Made by a program: the position numbers and the translations under genes. 64,000 nt of DNA from Akkermansiaceae bacterium (lineage in GTDB: Bacteria; Verrucomicrobiota; Verrucomicrobiia; Verrucomicrobiales; Akkermansiaceae): NCBI GenBank assembly GCA_905182475.1, contig CAJJBR010000056.1:1-64000 (forward strand), in the 5' to 3' direction. The notes under the pieces were generated by a model that saw only the letters and a list, made by a program, of their open reading frames with translations, did no database searches and was not told the origin of the DNA. This document shows, piece after piece, positions 33,834-41,790 of this stretch (the first letter of the stretch is position 1; the number at the start of each line of letters is the position of its first letter).

Positions 33834-35369
33834 ATGGCAAAGAAACCAGTAGTGCTCATCATCCGCGACGGTTGGGGAACAAACCCCGGCGGCAAAGAGA
33901 CCGCAGAAAAGGACGGTAACGCCGTAATCCTCGGAAATACCCCTTTCACCGACGAGACCCTCTCCCAATACCCCCACAGCTTCCTCTCCGCATCCGGACT
34001 CGATGTCGGCCTACCTGACGGACAAATGGGCAATTCCGAAGTCGGCCACCTCAACCTCGGCGCAGGTCGCGTAGTCTATCAGGACTTCACCCGTATCAAC
34101 AAAGCCATCGCCGAAGGCACCATCGCCGATAACGAAGTCTTCAAAAATGCCCTGGAGAAAGCCAAGTCCGGCCGTCTCCACCTCCTCGGCCTCGTCTCCG
34201 ATGGCGGCGTCCATTCCCACCAGGATCAGCTCATCGCAATGACCAAGCTCGCCTCCGAAGCGGGCGTGAAAGACATTTTCATCCACGCCATCACCGACGG
34301 ACGCGATACCTCCCCAACTGGCGGTGCCGCCTACGTTTCCAAAGTCGAGGACGAGACCGCGAAATTCGGAGCAAAGATCGCAACTGTCGTCGGACGCTAC
34401 TTCGCCATGGATCGCGACAAGCGCTGGGATCGAGTGAAACTCGCATGGGACGCCATCGTTCACGGCATCGGTGCGCAAAAGGAAATTCTCGCCTCAGAAG
34501 CCATCGCCGAAACTTACGAAACCCAATCAAAGACCGACGAGTTCATGCCCGCCATGGTCTTCACCGAGGCAGACACTCAGCGCATCCGCGATGGCGATGT
34601 CGTCCTCTGGTTCAACTTCCGCGCCGACCGCGCCCGCGAACTATCCGAAGCATTTCTCCAAAAAGAATTCGACGGATTCGACCGCGGCCATGTGCCCGAC
34701 GTCCACTTCGTCACCCTCACCGTCTATGACGAAAAGTATCCTTGCGATGCGATCTTCACCCCTCAGTCGCTCAAAATGACCCTAGGCGAAACCGTCGCAG
34801 CAGCTGGCATGAAGCAAATGCGTATCGCCGAGACCGAGAAATACCCGCACGTTACCTATTTCTTCAACGGTGGTATAGAAGCAGAAAACAAAGGCGAGCA
34901 ACGTTTCATTATCCCCTCCCCGAAGGACGTCCCCACCTACGATTTTAAACCACAGATGTCCGCCGAGGAAGTCACCAAGACCGTGGTGGAGAACCTCAAG
35001 GAGTTCGATCTCGTGATCCTAAACTTCGCCAACCCCGACATGGTCGGACACACCGGCGTCGTGGAAGCAGCAAAGAAAGCCGTCGAAGTCATCGATGACT
35101 CAGTGAAACAGATCGTCGAGCAAACCCTCCGCCTCGGAGGTAAACTCCTCATCACCGCCGACCACGGAAACTGCGAATTCATGCGCAACGAGGACGACTC
35201 ACCGAACACCGCACATACTACAAACCTCGTAGAAATCATCTACGTAGCCGACGACGCATCCTCGAAGAAAATGCACGACGGCATCCTAGCCGACGTAGCA
35301 CCAACCCTTCTCGAAATGCTCCGACTCGACCAGCCCAAGCAGATGACCGGGAAATCGCTACTCTCGTAG
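33834..35369 (+). CDS. gpmI: 2,3-bisphosphoglycerate-independent phosphoglycerate mutase
   Basis: 511 residues from the ATG at 33834. Mn-binding start VVLIIRDGWG, the nucleophile Ser in MGNSEVGHLNLGAGR (near residue 66), HSHQDQ, the DGRDTSPTGG loop, ANPDMVGHTG and the final ADHGNCE metal ligands. It interconverts 3- and 2-phosphoglycerate. Normal length for the family. An in-frame extension upstream (from 33681) has no motif support. It stands alone, with an intergenic repeat cluster downstream. Confidence 0.96.
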   Translation: MAKKPVVLIIRDGWGTNPGGKETAEKDGNAVILGNTPFTDETLSQYPHSFLSASGLDVGLPDGQMGNSEVGHLNLGAGRVVYQDFTRINKAIAEGTIADNEVFKNALEKAKSGRLHLLGLVSDGGVHSHQDQLIAMTKLASEAGVKDIFIHAITDGRDTSPTGGAAYVSKVEDETAKFGAKIATVVGRYFAMDRDKRWDRVKLAWDAIVHGIGAQKEILASEAIAETYETQSKTDEFMPAMVFTEADTQRIRDGDVVLWFNFRADRARELSEAFLQKEFDGFDRGHVPDVHFVTLTVYDEKYPCDAIFTPQSLKMTLGETVAAAGMKQMRIAETEKYPHVTYFFNGGIEAENKGEQRFIIPSPKDVPTYDFKPQMSAEEVTKTVVENLKEFDLVILNFANPDMVGHTGVVEAAKKAVEVIDDSVKQIVEQTLRLGGKLLITADHGNCEFMRNEDDSPNTAHTTNLVEIIYVADDASSKKMHDGILADVAPTLLEMLRLDQPKQMTGKSLLS

Positions 35370-35529
35370 CTACCATCTTCGGACATAGCTCTCCAGAGCC
35401 AGTCTTTCTCTCCACCGCTTCCCCGGGATTCGATGATTTCCATCGATTAATCCGTCGGGGTCGCTTCGCTAGCCCAACGGCTAGAGGCTGAGACACTTCC
35501 GGCATAAAATCAGTTATCTCGGTTTTCCC

Positions 35530-35571
35530 ACTGATCACTGATCACTCGGCACTCGGCACTAGCAACTCAAT
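35530..35571 (+). repeat. Heptad repeat, ACTNNNC type
   Basis: Six units: ACTGATC twice, ACTCGGC twice, ACTAGCA, ACTCAAT. Intergenic. Confidence 0.85.
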
Positions 35572-35864
35572 CACACCATCCCTATCCCCTTAAAATCGCC
35601 ACCCTGCCTCCCCCGATATTCGGAGCCTGCAGCCACCCGCCCAACCGTTGCGCCCGACCTCCCCCCCTAGTTTCATCTCCACCACCACCCTCATCGGGTC
35701 TCCAGTTCCAACACCATCTTCCACAAGGAATGCGATCCGCGTCTGCTATGCCCTCCGGGTGCATTTGACGAAATATTTGTTTTTTTTCAGTTCGTCTATG
35801 TCCGCTGCGCTCCCATTGTGGTTCCTCTTTCCTCTACTCCAGTCTTACTCTACCCTAGTCTTCC

Positions 35865-35892
35865 ACTGATCACTGATCACCAGCCACTTAAT
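35865..35892 (+). repeat. Heptad repeat, ACTNNNC type, at the U32 start
   Basis: Four units: ACTGATC twice, ACCAGCC, ACTTAAT. The U32 ATG (35896) follows 3 bp later, with no Shine-Dalgarno-like sequence between. Confidence 0.85.
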
Positions 35893-35895
35893 CCA

Positions 35896-38403
35896 ATGAC
35901 CGAACTCCTCTCACCAGCCGGAAACTGGGACTGCGCCCGCGCCGCCGTCGCCTCCGGTGCCGATGCCATCTACTTCGGCCTGCCGAAATTTAACGCCCGC
36001 CTCCGCGCCGACAACTTCTCCGAAGAAGACCTCCCAGAACTCATGGCCTACCTCCACAAGCACGGGGTCAAAGGCTTCGTTGCCATGAACACCCTCATCT
36101 TCACCGACGAACTGGAGACTGCGGAGAAACAGCTCCGCACCATCGCCGCCGCCGGAGTCGACGCCCTCATCATCCAGGATCTCGGCCTCGCAAAGATGGC
36201 TCGCCTCATCACCCCGGAAGTAGAGCTCCACGCCTCCACCCAGATGACCATCACCTCCCCCGAAGGCCTAGCATTTCTGGAAACAATCTTCCCGATGGAG
36301 CGCGCAGTCCTCTCAAGAGAACTCTCCATCAAGGAAATCGAAAGATTTCAAAACTCTTCACTTCTCACTTCTCACTCGCCACTTTCCACACCTCTCGAGG
36401 TCTTCGTCCACGGCGCCCTCTGCGTCGCCTACTCCGGCCAGTGCCTTACCTCAGAATCCCTCGGCCAGCGCTCCGCCAACCGCGGCGAATGCGCCCAGGC
36501 CTGCCGCATGCCCTACGAGATCGTAGTCGATGGAGAAACCCGCGACCTCGGCGAACACCGCTACCTCCTCTCCCCCCAAGATCTCGCCGCCGTAGACCTC
36601 ATCCCCGACCTAATCAAAGCCGGAGTCGTCTCCTTCAAAATCGAAGGCCGCCTCAAAACCCCCGAATACGTAGCCGCCGTAACCCGAGTCTACCGCAAAG
36701 CCATCGACGCCGTAGCTGCGTCCGTCCCGGCGCAGGCCGTGCAAACCCCGTCTCGGGGTGTGTCAGCCGAGGAGAAATACGAGCTAGAAATGACCTTCTC
36801 CCGAGGCCTCACCACCGGTTGGTTAGCAGGCACCAACCATCCCTACCTCACCCACGGCAAGTTCGGTAAAAAACGCGGACCCTTCCTCGGCACAATCATC
36901 GAAGCACAGAACGGCTGGATCCGCCTCGACACACCTCCCTCCCAGCAAACCCCGCCCCTCAAAGCCGGCGACGGCATCGTCTTCGACGCAGGCGAGAACC
37001 GCGACCTCGAACAAGGTGCCTCCATCTGGAAAATCGAGAGCGACCGCATTATCTTCCACCGCACCTTTTCCGGCATCAATTTCGACCGCATCCGCCCCGG
37101 CGTCACCCTCTATAAAACCGCCGATCCCGCCCTAGAATCCGAGATCCGCAAGTTCTGGCAAAACGCCAAGCCCAAGCAACACAAAACCCCACTCCACCTA
37201 ACCATCACCGGCCAACCCGGCGAACCAGCGGTTCTTTCCTCCTCATTCGATGTTCAGCGTTCGACGTTCGATGTTCGATGTTCATCCAAAATCCACCTAA
37301 CCGAGGCCACCAACCGCCCCCTCTCCACCGAGGTATTGGAAAAACAGCTCTCCCGCCTAGGCGACACCCCCTACGAACTAGCCTCACTAGAAAACAACAT
37401 CACCGGAGACTGCCACCTGCCCATCTCCGCCCTCAACCAACTCCGCCGCGACCTAGTTGAGCAACTAGAAGCCGAGCAAGGCACGCAGACTTTAGTCCGC
37501 CCCAGTGCCCCAGCCACAACCCAAGCCCTCTTCCCACTGATCACTCGGCACTCGGCACTAGCCACTTCTTCCCTCTCCGTCCTAACCCGCACCACCGACC
37601 AACTAGAAGCCGCCATCGCTGCCAATATCCAGCAAATCTACTGCGACTTCGAAGACCCCCGCCGCTACAAGCACGCCGTCGAACTCGCACGCGAATCGGA
37701 CAGTAAAATCATCCTAGCCACCCCCCGCATCATCAAGACAGGCGAGACCGGCTACCTTAATCTCATCAAGCGCGCCAACCCCCACGGCCTCCTACTCCGA
37801 AACCTCGCCGCCCTCCACCATTTCAAAAACAACGATGATCTCATCAAGATCGGCGACTTCTCCCTCAACGCCGCCAACCCCCTCACCGCGAAGATCCTCA
37901 AAGAATCCGCCAACCTTGAGCGCCTCACCATCTCCTACGACCTGAACATCTCCCAGGTCATCGACCTCTTAGAACAGACCCCGCCCGATTGGTTGGAACT
38001 CACCCTCCACCAGCACATGCCCATGTTCCATATGGAGCACTGCGTCTTCTGCACTTTCCTCAGCAGCGGCACCACCTACAAGGACTGCGGCCGCCCCTGC
38101 GAGAAACACGTTGTCCATCTCCGGGATCGCGTCGGCCAGCTCCACCGGCTCCAAGCGGATGTCGGCTGCCGGAACACCCTCTTCAACGGCCGCGCCCAAA
38201 CCGGCGCCCGCTTCTTCCAAAGCCTCCTCTCCACTGGCCTCAGAAATTACCGCATCGAGCTCCTCGACGAAGACAAGCAATCCGCCACCTCCACCATCCA
38301 AGCCTACCAAGACCTCCTCTCCGGGAAACTCACCGCCGACCAACTCCTAACCGAAATCCAGGCCACCGAAAAACTAGGAGTCACCGAAGGAACCCTCGCG
38401 TAG
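35896..38403 (+). CDS. Peptidase U32 family protein with four repeat insertions
   Basis: 835 residues from the ATG at 35896. N-terminal barrel: LLSPAGNWDCARAAVASGADAIYFG, ELHASTQM, HGALCVAYSGQC, SANRGECAQACRMPY (Fe-S-type Cys set), and FKIEGRLKTPEYVA. A DUF3656-like middle part and a second barrel end with EHCVFCTFLSSG and CGRPCEKH cysteines. Related proteins (RlhA, TrhP) use Fe-S and prephenate in hydroxylation of RNA; the role here is inferred. In-frame insertions: heptads at 36353-36387, 37246-37287 and 37536-37570, and a REP-like element at 36712-36760. They add Ser/Thr-rich loops but leave the conserved blocks intact. The stop codon lies in another REP-like copy. Confidence 0.88.
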   Translation: MTELLSPAGNWDCARAAVASGADAIYFGLPKFNARLRADNFSEEDLPELMAYLHKHGVKGFVAMNTLIFTDELETAEKQLRTIAAAGVDALIIQDLGLAKMARLITPEVELHASTQMTITSPEGLAFLETIFPMERAVLSRELSIKEIERFQNSSLLTSHSPLSTPLEVFVHGALCVAYSGQCLTSESLGQRSANRGECAQACRMPYEIVVDGETRDLGEHRYLLSPQDLAAVDLIPDLIKAGVVSFKIEGRLKTPEYVAAVTRVYRKAIDAVAASVPAQAVQTPSRGVSAEEKYELEMTFSRGLTTGWLAGTNHPYLTHGKFGKKRGPFLGTIIEAQNGWIRLDTPPSQQTPPLKAGDGIVFDAGENRDLEQGASIWKIESDRIIFHRTFSGINFDRIRPGVTLYKTADPALESEIRKFWQNAKPKQHKTPLHLTITGQPGEPAVLSSSFDVQRSTFDVRCSSKIHLTEATNRPLSTEVLEKQLSRLGDTPYELASLENNITGDCHLPISALNQLRRDLVEQLEAEQGTQTLVRPSAPATTQALFPLITRHSALATSSLSVLTRTTDQLEAAIAANIQQIYCDFEDPRRYKHAVELARESDSKIILATPRIIKTGETGYLNLIKRANPHGLLLRNLAALHHFKNNDDLIKIGDFSLNAANPLTAKILKESANLERLTISYDLNISQVIDLLEQTPPDWLELTLHQHMPMFHMEHCVFCTFLSSGTTYKDCGRPCEKHVVHLRDRVGQLHRLQADVGCRNTLFNGRAQTGARFFQSLLSTGLRNYRIELLDEDKQSATSTIQAYQDLLSGKLTADQLLTEIQATEKLGVTEGTLA
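36353..36387 (+). repeat. Heptad insertion 1 inside the U32 gene
   Basis: Five ACTNNNC units (ACTCTTC, ACTTCTC twice, ACTCGCC, ACTTTCC). Translated as a Ser/Leu/Thr-rich loop between the IKEIERF helix and the PLEVFVHGALC strand. Confidence 0.85.
36712..36760 (+). repeat. REP-like double hairpin, family Q (copy 2, inside U32)
   Basis: GTAGCTGCG start, CAGGCCGTG core and a CCCCGTCTCGGGG hairpin (5-bp stem, TCT loop). Translated as VPAQAVQTPSRG. Confidence 0.85.
37246..37287 (+). repeat. Heptad insertion 2 inside the U32 gene
   Basis: Six TTCGATG-type units (TTCGATG, TTCAGCG, TTCGACG, TTCGATG twice, TTCATCC), exactly 42 bp or 14 codons, so the frame is kept. Translated FDVQRSTFDVRCSS. Confidence 0.9.
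37536..37570 (+). repeat. Heptad insertion 3 inside the U32 gene
   Basis: Five ACTNNNC units (ACTGATC, ACTCGGC twice, ACTAGCC, ACTTCTT), the same units as the intergenic copy at 35530. Translated LITRHSALATS. Confidence 0.85.
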
Positions 38404-38430
38404 CTGCGCCCGTCCCGGCGCAGGCCGTGC
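38400..38430 (+). repeat. REP-like element, family Q (copy 3, at the U32 stop)
   Basis: The GTAGCTGC start of the element carries the TAG stop of the U32 gene; CCCGTCCCGG and CAGGCCGTG follow. The last hairpin of the other copies is missing or altered. Confidence 0.75.
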
Positions 38431-38530
38431 CCGTGCCGCCCCGCCAAAAAAAAACACCCCAAAACCGGCTTCCCACAGGCAAGTCCCCACCCCAGCGGCA
38501 TTCTTAGACACTGCCACCTTCCTCTTCATT

Positions 38531-38558
38531 GGAGTTTAAAGTTTGAAATTTAAAGTTT
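38531..38558 (+). repeat. Heptad repeat overlapping the lipoprotein gene start
   Basis: Four units (GGAGTTT, AAAGTTT, GAAATTT, AAAGTTT) after a CTCTTCATT anchor. The TTG start (38543-38545) uses the last two T of unit two and the first G of unit three, the same phase as in mfd. Confidence 0.85.
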
Positions 38559-40693
38559 CCTCCATCCTCCTCATGTGCCTCCTCGCCTCATGCGAGAAAC
38601 CCGCGCCCATCGCACGGGACGTCCCGAAAGTTCCTTCCGCGCCAGAAACAAACCTCATCCTCGCTGCCTCCCAGCTCGCCCTAGCGAAATCCCATCTCAC
38701 CGCCGAAGCCCCCGAGAAAGCCATCCCGTACCTAGAAGCCGCCATTACAAACGGCTCCCCCACCGAGGCAAAAATCCTCCTCGCCGAGAGCCTAGCATCC
38801 GCCCGCTTCACCGTCCCGGTCACCCGTTTCTCCCACCCGTATCCGGTCACCACTTTCGTCCGCTCGGACACCTCCCTCTTCGCCGCCATCGCCGGCCCGC
38901 ACCCCACCGTAGTCCGCTGGGATCTCGAGAAAAAACCGCGGGCCGCCGCCGTCCTCTTCCCCACCGGAAAGCAAACCATCCGCCACCTCGCCCTTTCTCC
39001 CTCTGGGAAACACCTCCTCGTCCACCGTGGGGACACGAACCTCCTCTGCCTCGCGGAAACCCTCAAACCCGTCACCAACCTCGGCACCTTCCCAGCCTAC
39101 ATCGATTCCAACCACCTCCAGCCCTTTTCAGGAAACTCCCTCCTACTAGCCCACCCCACATCAAACGAGCGCACCTTCACATTCCACATCCGCGATTCCG
39201 CCACCGGCGAAACCCTCCGCTCCGAGTCCTTCCCCCTTTTCCCAAAACCCACCCGCGCCACCTTCCAAGACACCACCCTCTTCATCGAACTCGAAGACCA
39301 CACCCGCATCGAAATCCCCATCATCGGTGAAACCATCCGCACCGGCTCCCAAGAACGGAACGCGGAATTTAGTCCGCAGCCCCAAACCGAATTCACCAAC
39401 GTTACCGGAAACCTCCTCCGCCACACCTCCATCCCCCCCTCCCTCATTCCCTCCTTCCCCCCCTCCCTCTATCCGGCAATCACCGGCTACCGCCTAAATC
39501 TCACCACCCAGTCTCTAGCAAAAGTCCCCACCCCCGAACGCCTTGCCACACTCTCTGAAACTTTCCCAGAGATCCCTCCCACCTTCACCATCCACACCTG
39601 CGAGACAGCCGTCCACACCCGCCTCGCCGCCGCTTTTCCGGAGGAGTTCCCGGAACTCACCGCCCCCGCCCGGGCCCACGCAAAAATCATCGAGGAAATC
39701 TTCGCCACCGGAGACCCCGCCGCCATCGCCGCCATCATCCGCTCCGTCCCCCCATCCGGACTCCCCACCGCCACCGCCCTCTTCCTTTCCCTGAAATCGA
39801 AAAACCCAGCCTACATCCGCGAGACCCTAGCCATCGCCGAAAACGTCCCGCACGCCCTAAGGAGCAGGGACATTCCTGTCCCACCAAACTACCGCAACGA
39901 ACAGGACTGGCTAGGCTACGAATCCCCGGACTTCTCCGAAATCTTCACCCGCCGCCAAACGGAAACCACCAACCTCCTCACCGAACTCAAACTCCCCGCC
40001 ACCCCCACCGAAGAAGACGTCCAAGCCTTCATCACCCACCTACTCTCCCCGGAAACCCAAGCCCGCCTGCCCCGCGAGATCCTCGCCCTCTCCGCCATCA
40101 CCGTCGCCCGCTCCCTTTCCAAAATCGAAGCCCAAGCCACCTCCTCCCTCCAGCTCACCGCCCTCGCCCAAAGGCTCGGCACCCCGCAGCCGGAAATCCT
40201 CCGCACCCAGGCTACCGCGCTCGGCACCCTAGCCCAGTTCCTGCCCGCACACCGCGCATGGATCTCCCTCATCACCCAGCAGCCAGAGGCGACCCATCTC
40301 CCCTCCGATTACTCAGAAGCCGCCCACAGCGCCTTCGAAAATGCTGATCCCGACCAAGCCGCCGAAATCCTCCGCATCGGCCTCTTCCGTTTCCCCAACG
40401 ATGTAGTCCTCGCCATCCGCGCCGGCTGGATCGCCCTCCTCACGGAACAGCCAGAGCAAGCCGCCGACTACCTCACCCGCGCCACCCGCATCGGCCTCCC
40501 CAGAGACGAGGTTGAAAACACCACCGCCCTCCTCGCCATCGCCCACACCCAGCGAGGCGATCCCGATACCGCCTACGCCTTCCTCCAGCAACTCACCGCC
40601 ATCAACGAGAAATGGGCAGACCCTGCCACCATAGAGAAGCTCCCCTGGCCAGAGCCCCTAAAAGCCTCTCTCCGCCAGCTCACCTGGGAGTGA
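38543..40693 (+). CDS. Lipoprotein with TPR-like C-terminal half
   Basis: 716 residues. TTG start inside a heptad repeat, then lipoprotein signal VSSILLMCLLASC with the lipid-anchored Cys. A first helical pair (ILAASQLALAKSHL, APEKAIPYLEAAI), a beta-propeller-like middle region with WDLEKKPRAAAV and LALSPSGKHLLVH (WD40-like), then Ala-rich helical repeats (YSEAAHSAFENADPDQAAEIL, AIRAGWIALLTEQPEQAADYL). The middle has a family P palindrome in frame (39856-39882) and a Pro/Ser stretch from a CCCTCC-rich repeat near 39430-39470. Probably anchored in the envelope; function unknown. Without the TTG no signal peptide start exists, so TTG is supported. Confidence 0.75.
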   Translation: MKFKVSSILLMCLLASCEKPAPIARDVPKVPSAPETNLILAASQLALAKSHLTAEAPEKAIPYLEAAITNGSPTEAKILLAESLASARFTVPVTRFSHPYPVTTFVRSDTSLFAAIAGPHPTVVRWDLEKKPRAAAVLFPTGKQTIRHLALSPSGKHLLVHRGDTNLLCLAETLKPVTNLGTFPAYIDSNHLQPFSGNSLLLAHPTSNERTFTFHIRDSATGETLRSESFPLFPKPTRATFQDTTLFIELEDHTRIEIPIIGETIRTGSQERNAEFSPQPQTEFTNVTGNLLRHTSIPPSLIPSFPPSLYPAITGYRLNLTTQSLAKVPTPERLATLSETFPEIPPTFTIHTCETAVHTRLAAAFPEEFPELTAPARAHAKIIEEIFATGDPAAIAAIIRSVPPSGLPTATALFLSLKSKNPAYIRETLAIAENVPHALRSRDIPVPPNYRNEQDWLGYESPDFSEIFTRRQTETTNLLTELKLPATPTEEDVQAFITHLLSPETQARLPREILALSAITVARSLSKIEAQATSSLQLTALAQRLGTPQPEILRTQATALGTLAQFLPAHRAWISLITQQPEATHLPSDYSEAAHSAFENADPDQAAEILRIGLFRFPNDVVLAIRAGWIALLTEQPEQAADYLTRATRIGLPRDEVENTTALLAIAHTQRGDPDTAYAFLQQLTAINEKWADPATIEKLPWPEPLKASLRQLTWE
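39856..39882 (+). repeat. REP-like palindrome, family P (copy 2, in frame)
   Basis: CCTAAGGAGC, A, then GGGACATTCCTGTCCC. Translated LRSRDIPVP within the lipoprotein gene. Same element as at 1006-1032, read in a different frame so that its TAA is not a stop. Confidence 0.85.
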
Positions 40694-40775
40694 CCAATTG
40701 TAAACCATGAACAGCAAAGTAATTTAATGGTAAATACCCATAGTTCGGGAAATCCGAATCAACCGCTAGCAAGCC

Positions 40776-40964
40776 ATGGAACCCTCAGAAAAGATCAATC
40801 GCGAATCACGCGACGCTGAGAAACGCGCATCCCGCCGCGTAGATGCGGAACGCTTGGCCGCTGGCGAAGACCCTACGGTTTTACAACGGGAAAACTCTAT
40901 TTTTCCAGAAGGCTTTTTCAAGAACGCGAGGATTTCAAATTTAAAAAAAGCCATCGGACGCTGA
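40776..40964 (+). CDS. Short charged protein
   Basis: 62 residues, highly charged (INRESRDAEKRASRRVDAER) with a compact end (NSIFPEGFFKNARI). ATG at 40776. Composition and clean start suggest a true small gene; I recall similar short proteins in Verrucomicrobiota but cannot name a family. It lies between the lipoprotein gene and a broken gene. Confidence 0.5.
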   Translation: MEPSEKINRESRDAEKRASRRVDAERLAAGEDPTVLQRENSIFPEGFFKNARISNLKKAIGR

Positions 40965-41187
40965 ACAGTGCCCGAAACCCGGATCAGCGATTACTCGGCC
41001 TTTCTCCATAGGCTCGGAGCTAACCAAGCCGATTACTTTCTAGAAGGTGGACAGCAGTAAATTTCTGGTCGGAATATTACAGCAGGAAAGATGCGGCAGC
41101 CGCCCTCGCTCCCTTCCTTTCACCTCAAAGGACTGCGACATCTGAGTGAGCTATGCCGCATTTAAGTTTCTGTAGTCCCAACCTGAT

Positions 41188-41688
41188 GGTGGAACACTCG
41201 TCAAAGGGACCTCACCGGCAGACGGCCAACTCGGAATTTTCACTCTAGATTCGGAACCAAAGATTGCCATTGATCTAATGACGAACGTGTATGGTATCCC
41301 GCAAAACCAAATACCCAGATTATTGGATCGCTCGCTAATAATCGATGGAATCCGTGTAATGGATCCGATTTTTCTTTTTCAGTGCAAGTGCCATTGCCTT
41401 CTCGACCTCGACCAGACCGGGCGGCAGGACGAAAAGCATGTGAAAATGTTAGCAGTGCTAGTTCCTAGCCATTTGGAAAACCTGATTGAAGAAGCCATAG
41501 AGGGAAACATTTCGGGAAGGGCGTTACTCAATGAAATGAAGCTTCTACAAAAGGTATTAAAAACGAGTAAGTGCAAGATTGCCCTGCATAAAATCTCGGC
41601 CAGTCCCGCAGAGTTTCTTCCCGTCAAGTCAATCCTCACAAGCGGTTTAAGCAAAATCGAACGCTTTGCCGATACGGTATTAAAATAA
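41188..41688 (+). pseudogene. Nucleotidyltransferase-like protein, 5'-truncated
   Basis: The frame is open from about 41188 with no start before the ATG at 41278: DGGTLVKGTSPADGQLGIFT, LDSEPKIAIDLMTNVYGI, VMDPIFLFQCKCHCLLDL, and DQTGRQDEKHVKMLAVLVP. The DPxFLFxCKxxxLLDLxQxxRQDxKH block resembles the second half of uncharacterised nucleotidyltransferase-fold proteins. The first catalytic half is missing. More AT-rich than neighbours. It could be expressed from 41278 as a 136-residue product. Confidence 0.5.
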
Positions 41689-41790
41689 TATCGGATAATC
41701 CCCGCTTCCTGAGTCGGGTTCTGGAGAACGTGACTCCGTATCATATTCTTCCTCCTTCCCTCCAGCCCGTGGTTTATTCATAAGACTACC

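Larger units (their letters stand above)
35370..35895. other. Repeat-rich intergenic stretch before the U32 gene
   Basis: No gene. It holds a hairpin sharing TAGCCCAACGGCT with the type A repeat core (35469-35482, followed by an AGGCTGAGACACTTCCGGCA stretch), a six-unit ACTNNNC heptad repeat (35530-35571) and a four-unit heptad (35865-35892) that ends 3 bp before the U32 ATG. Short frames in this area are chance. Confidence 0.7.

Noticed and set aside
35648-35869. Short plus-strand frame upstream of the U32 gene
   Set aside because: Low-complexity sequence without motifs that overlaps heptad repeats; likely chance.
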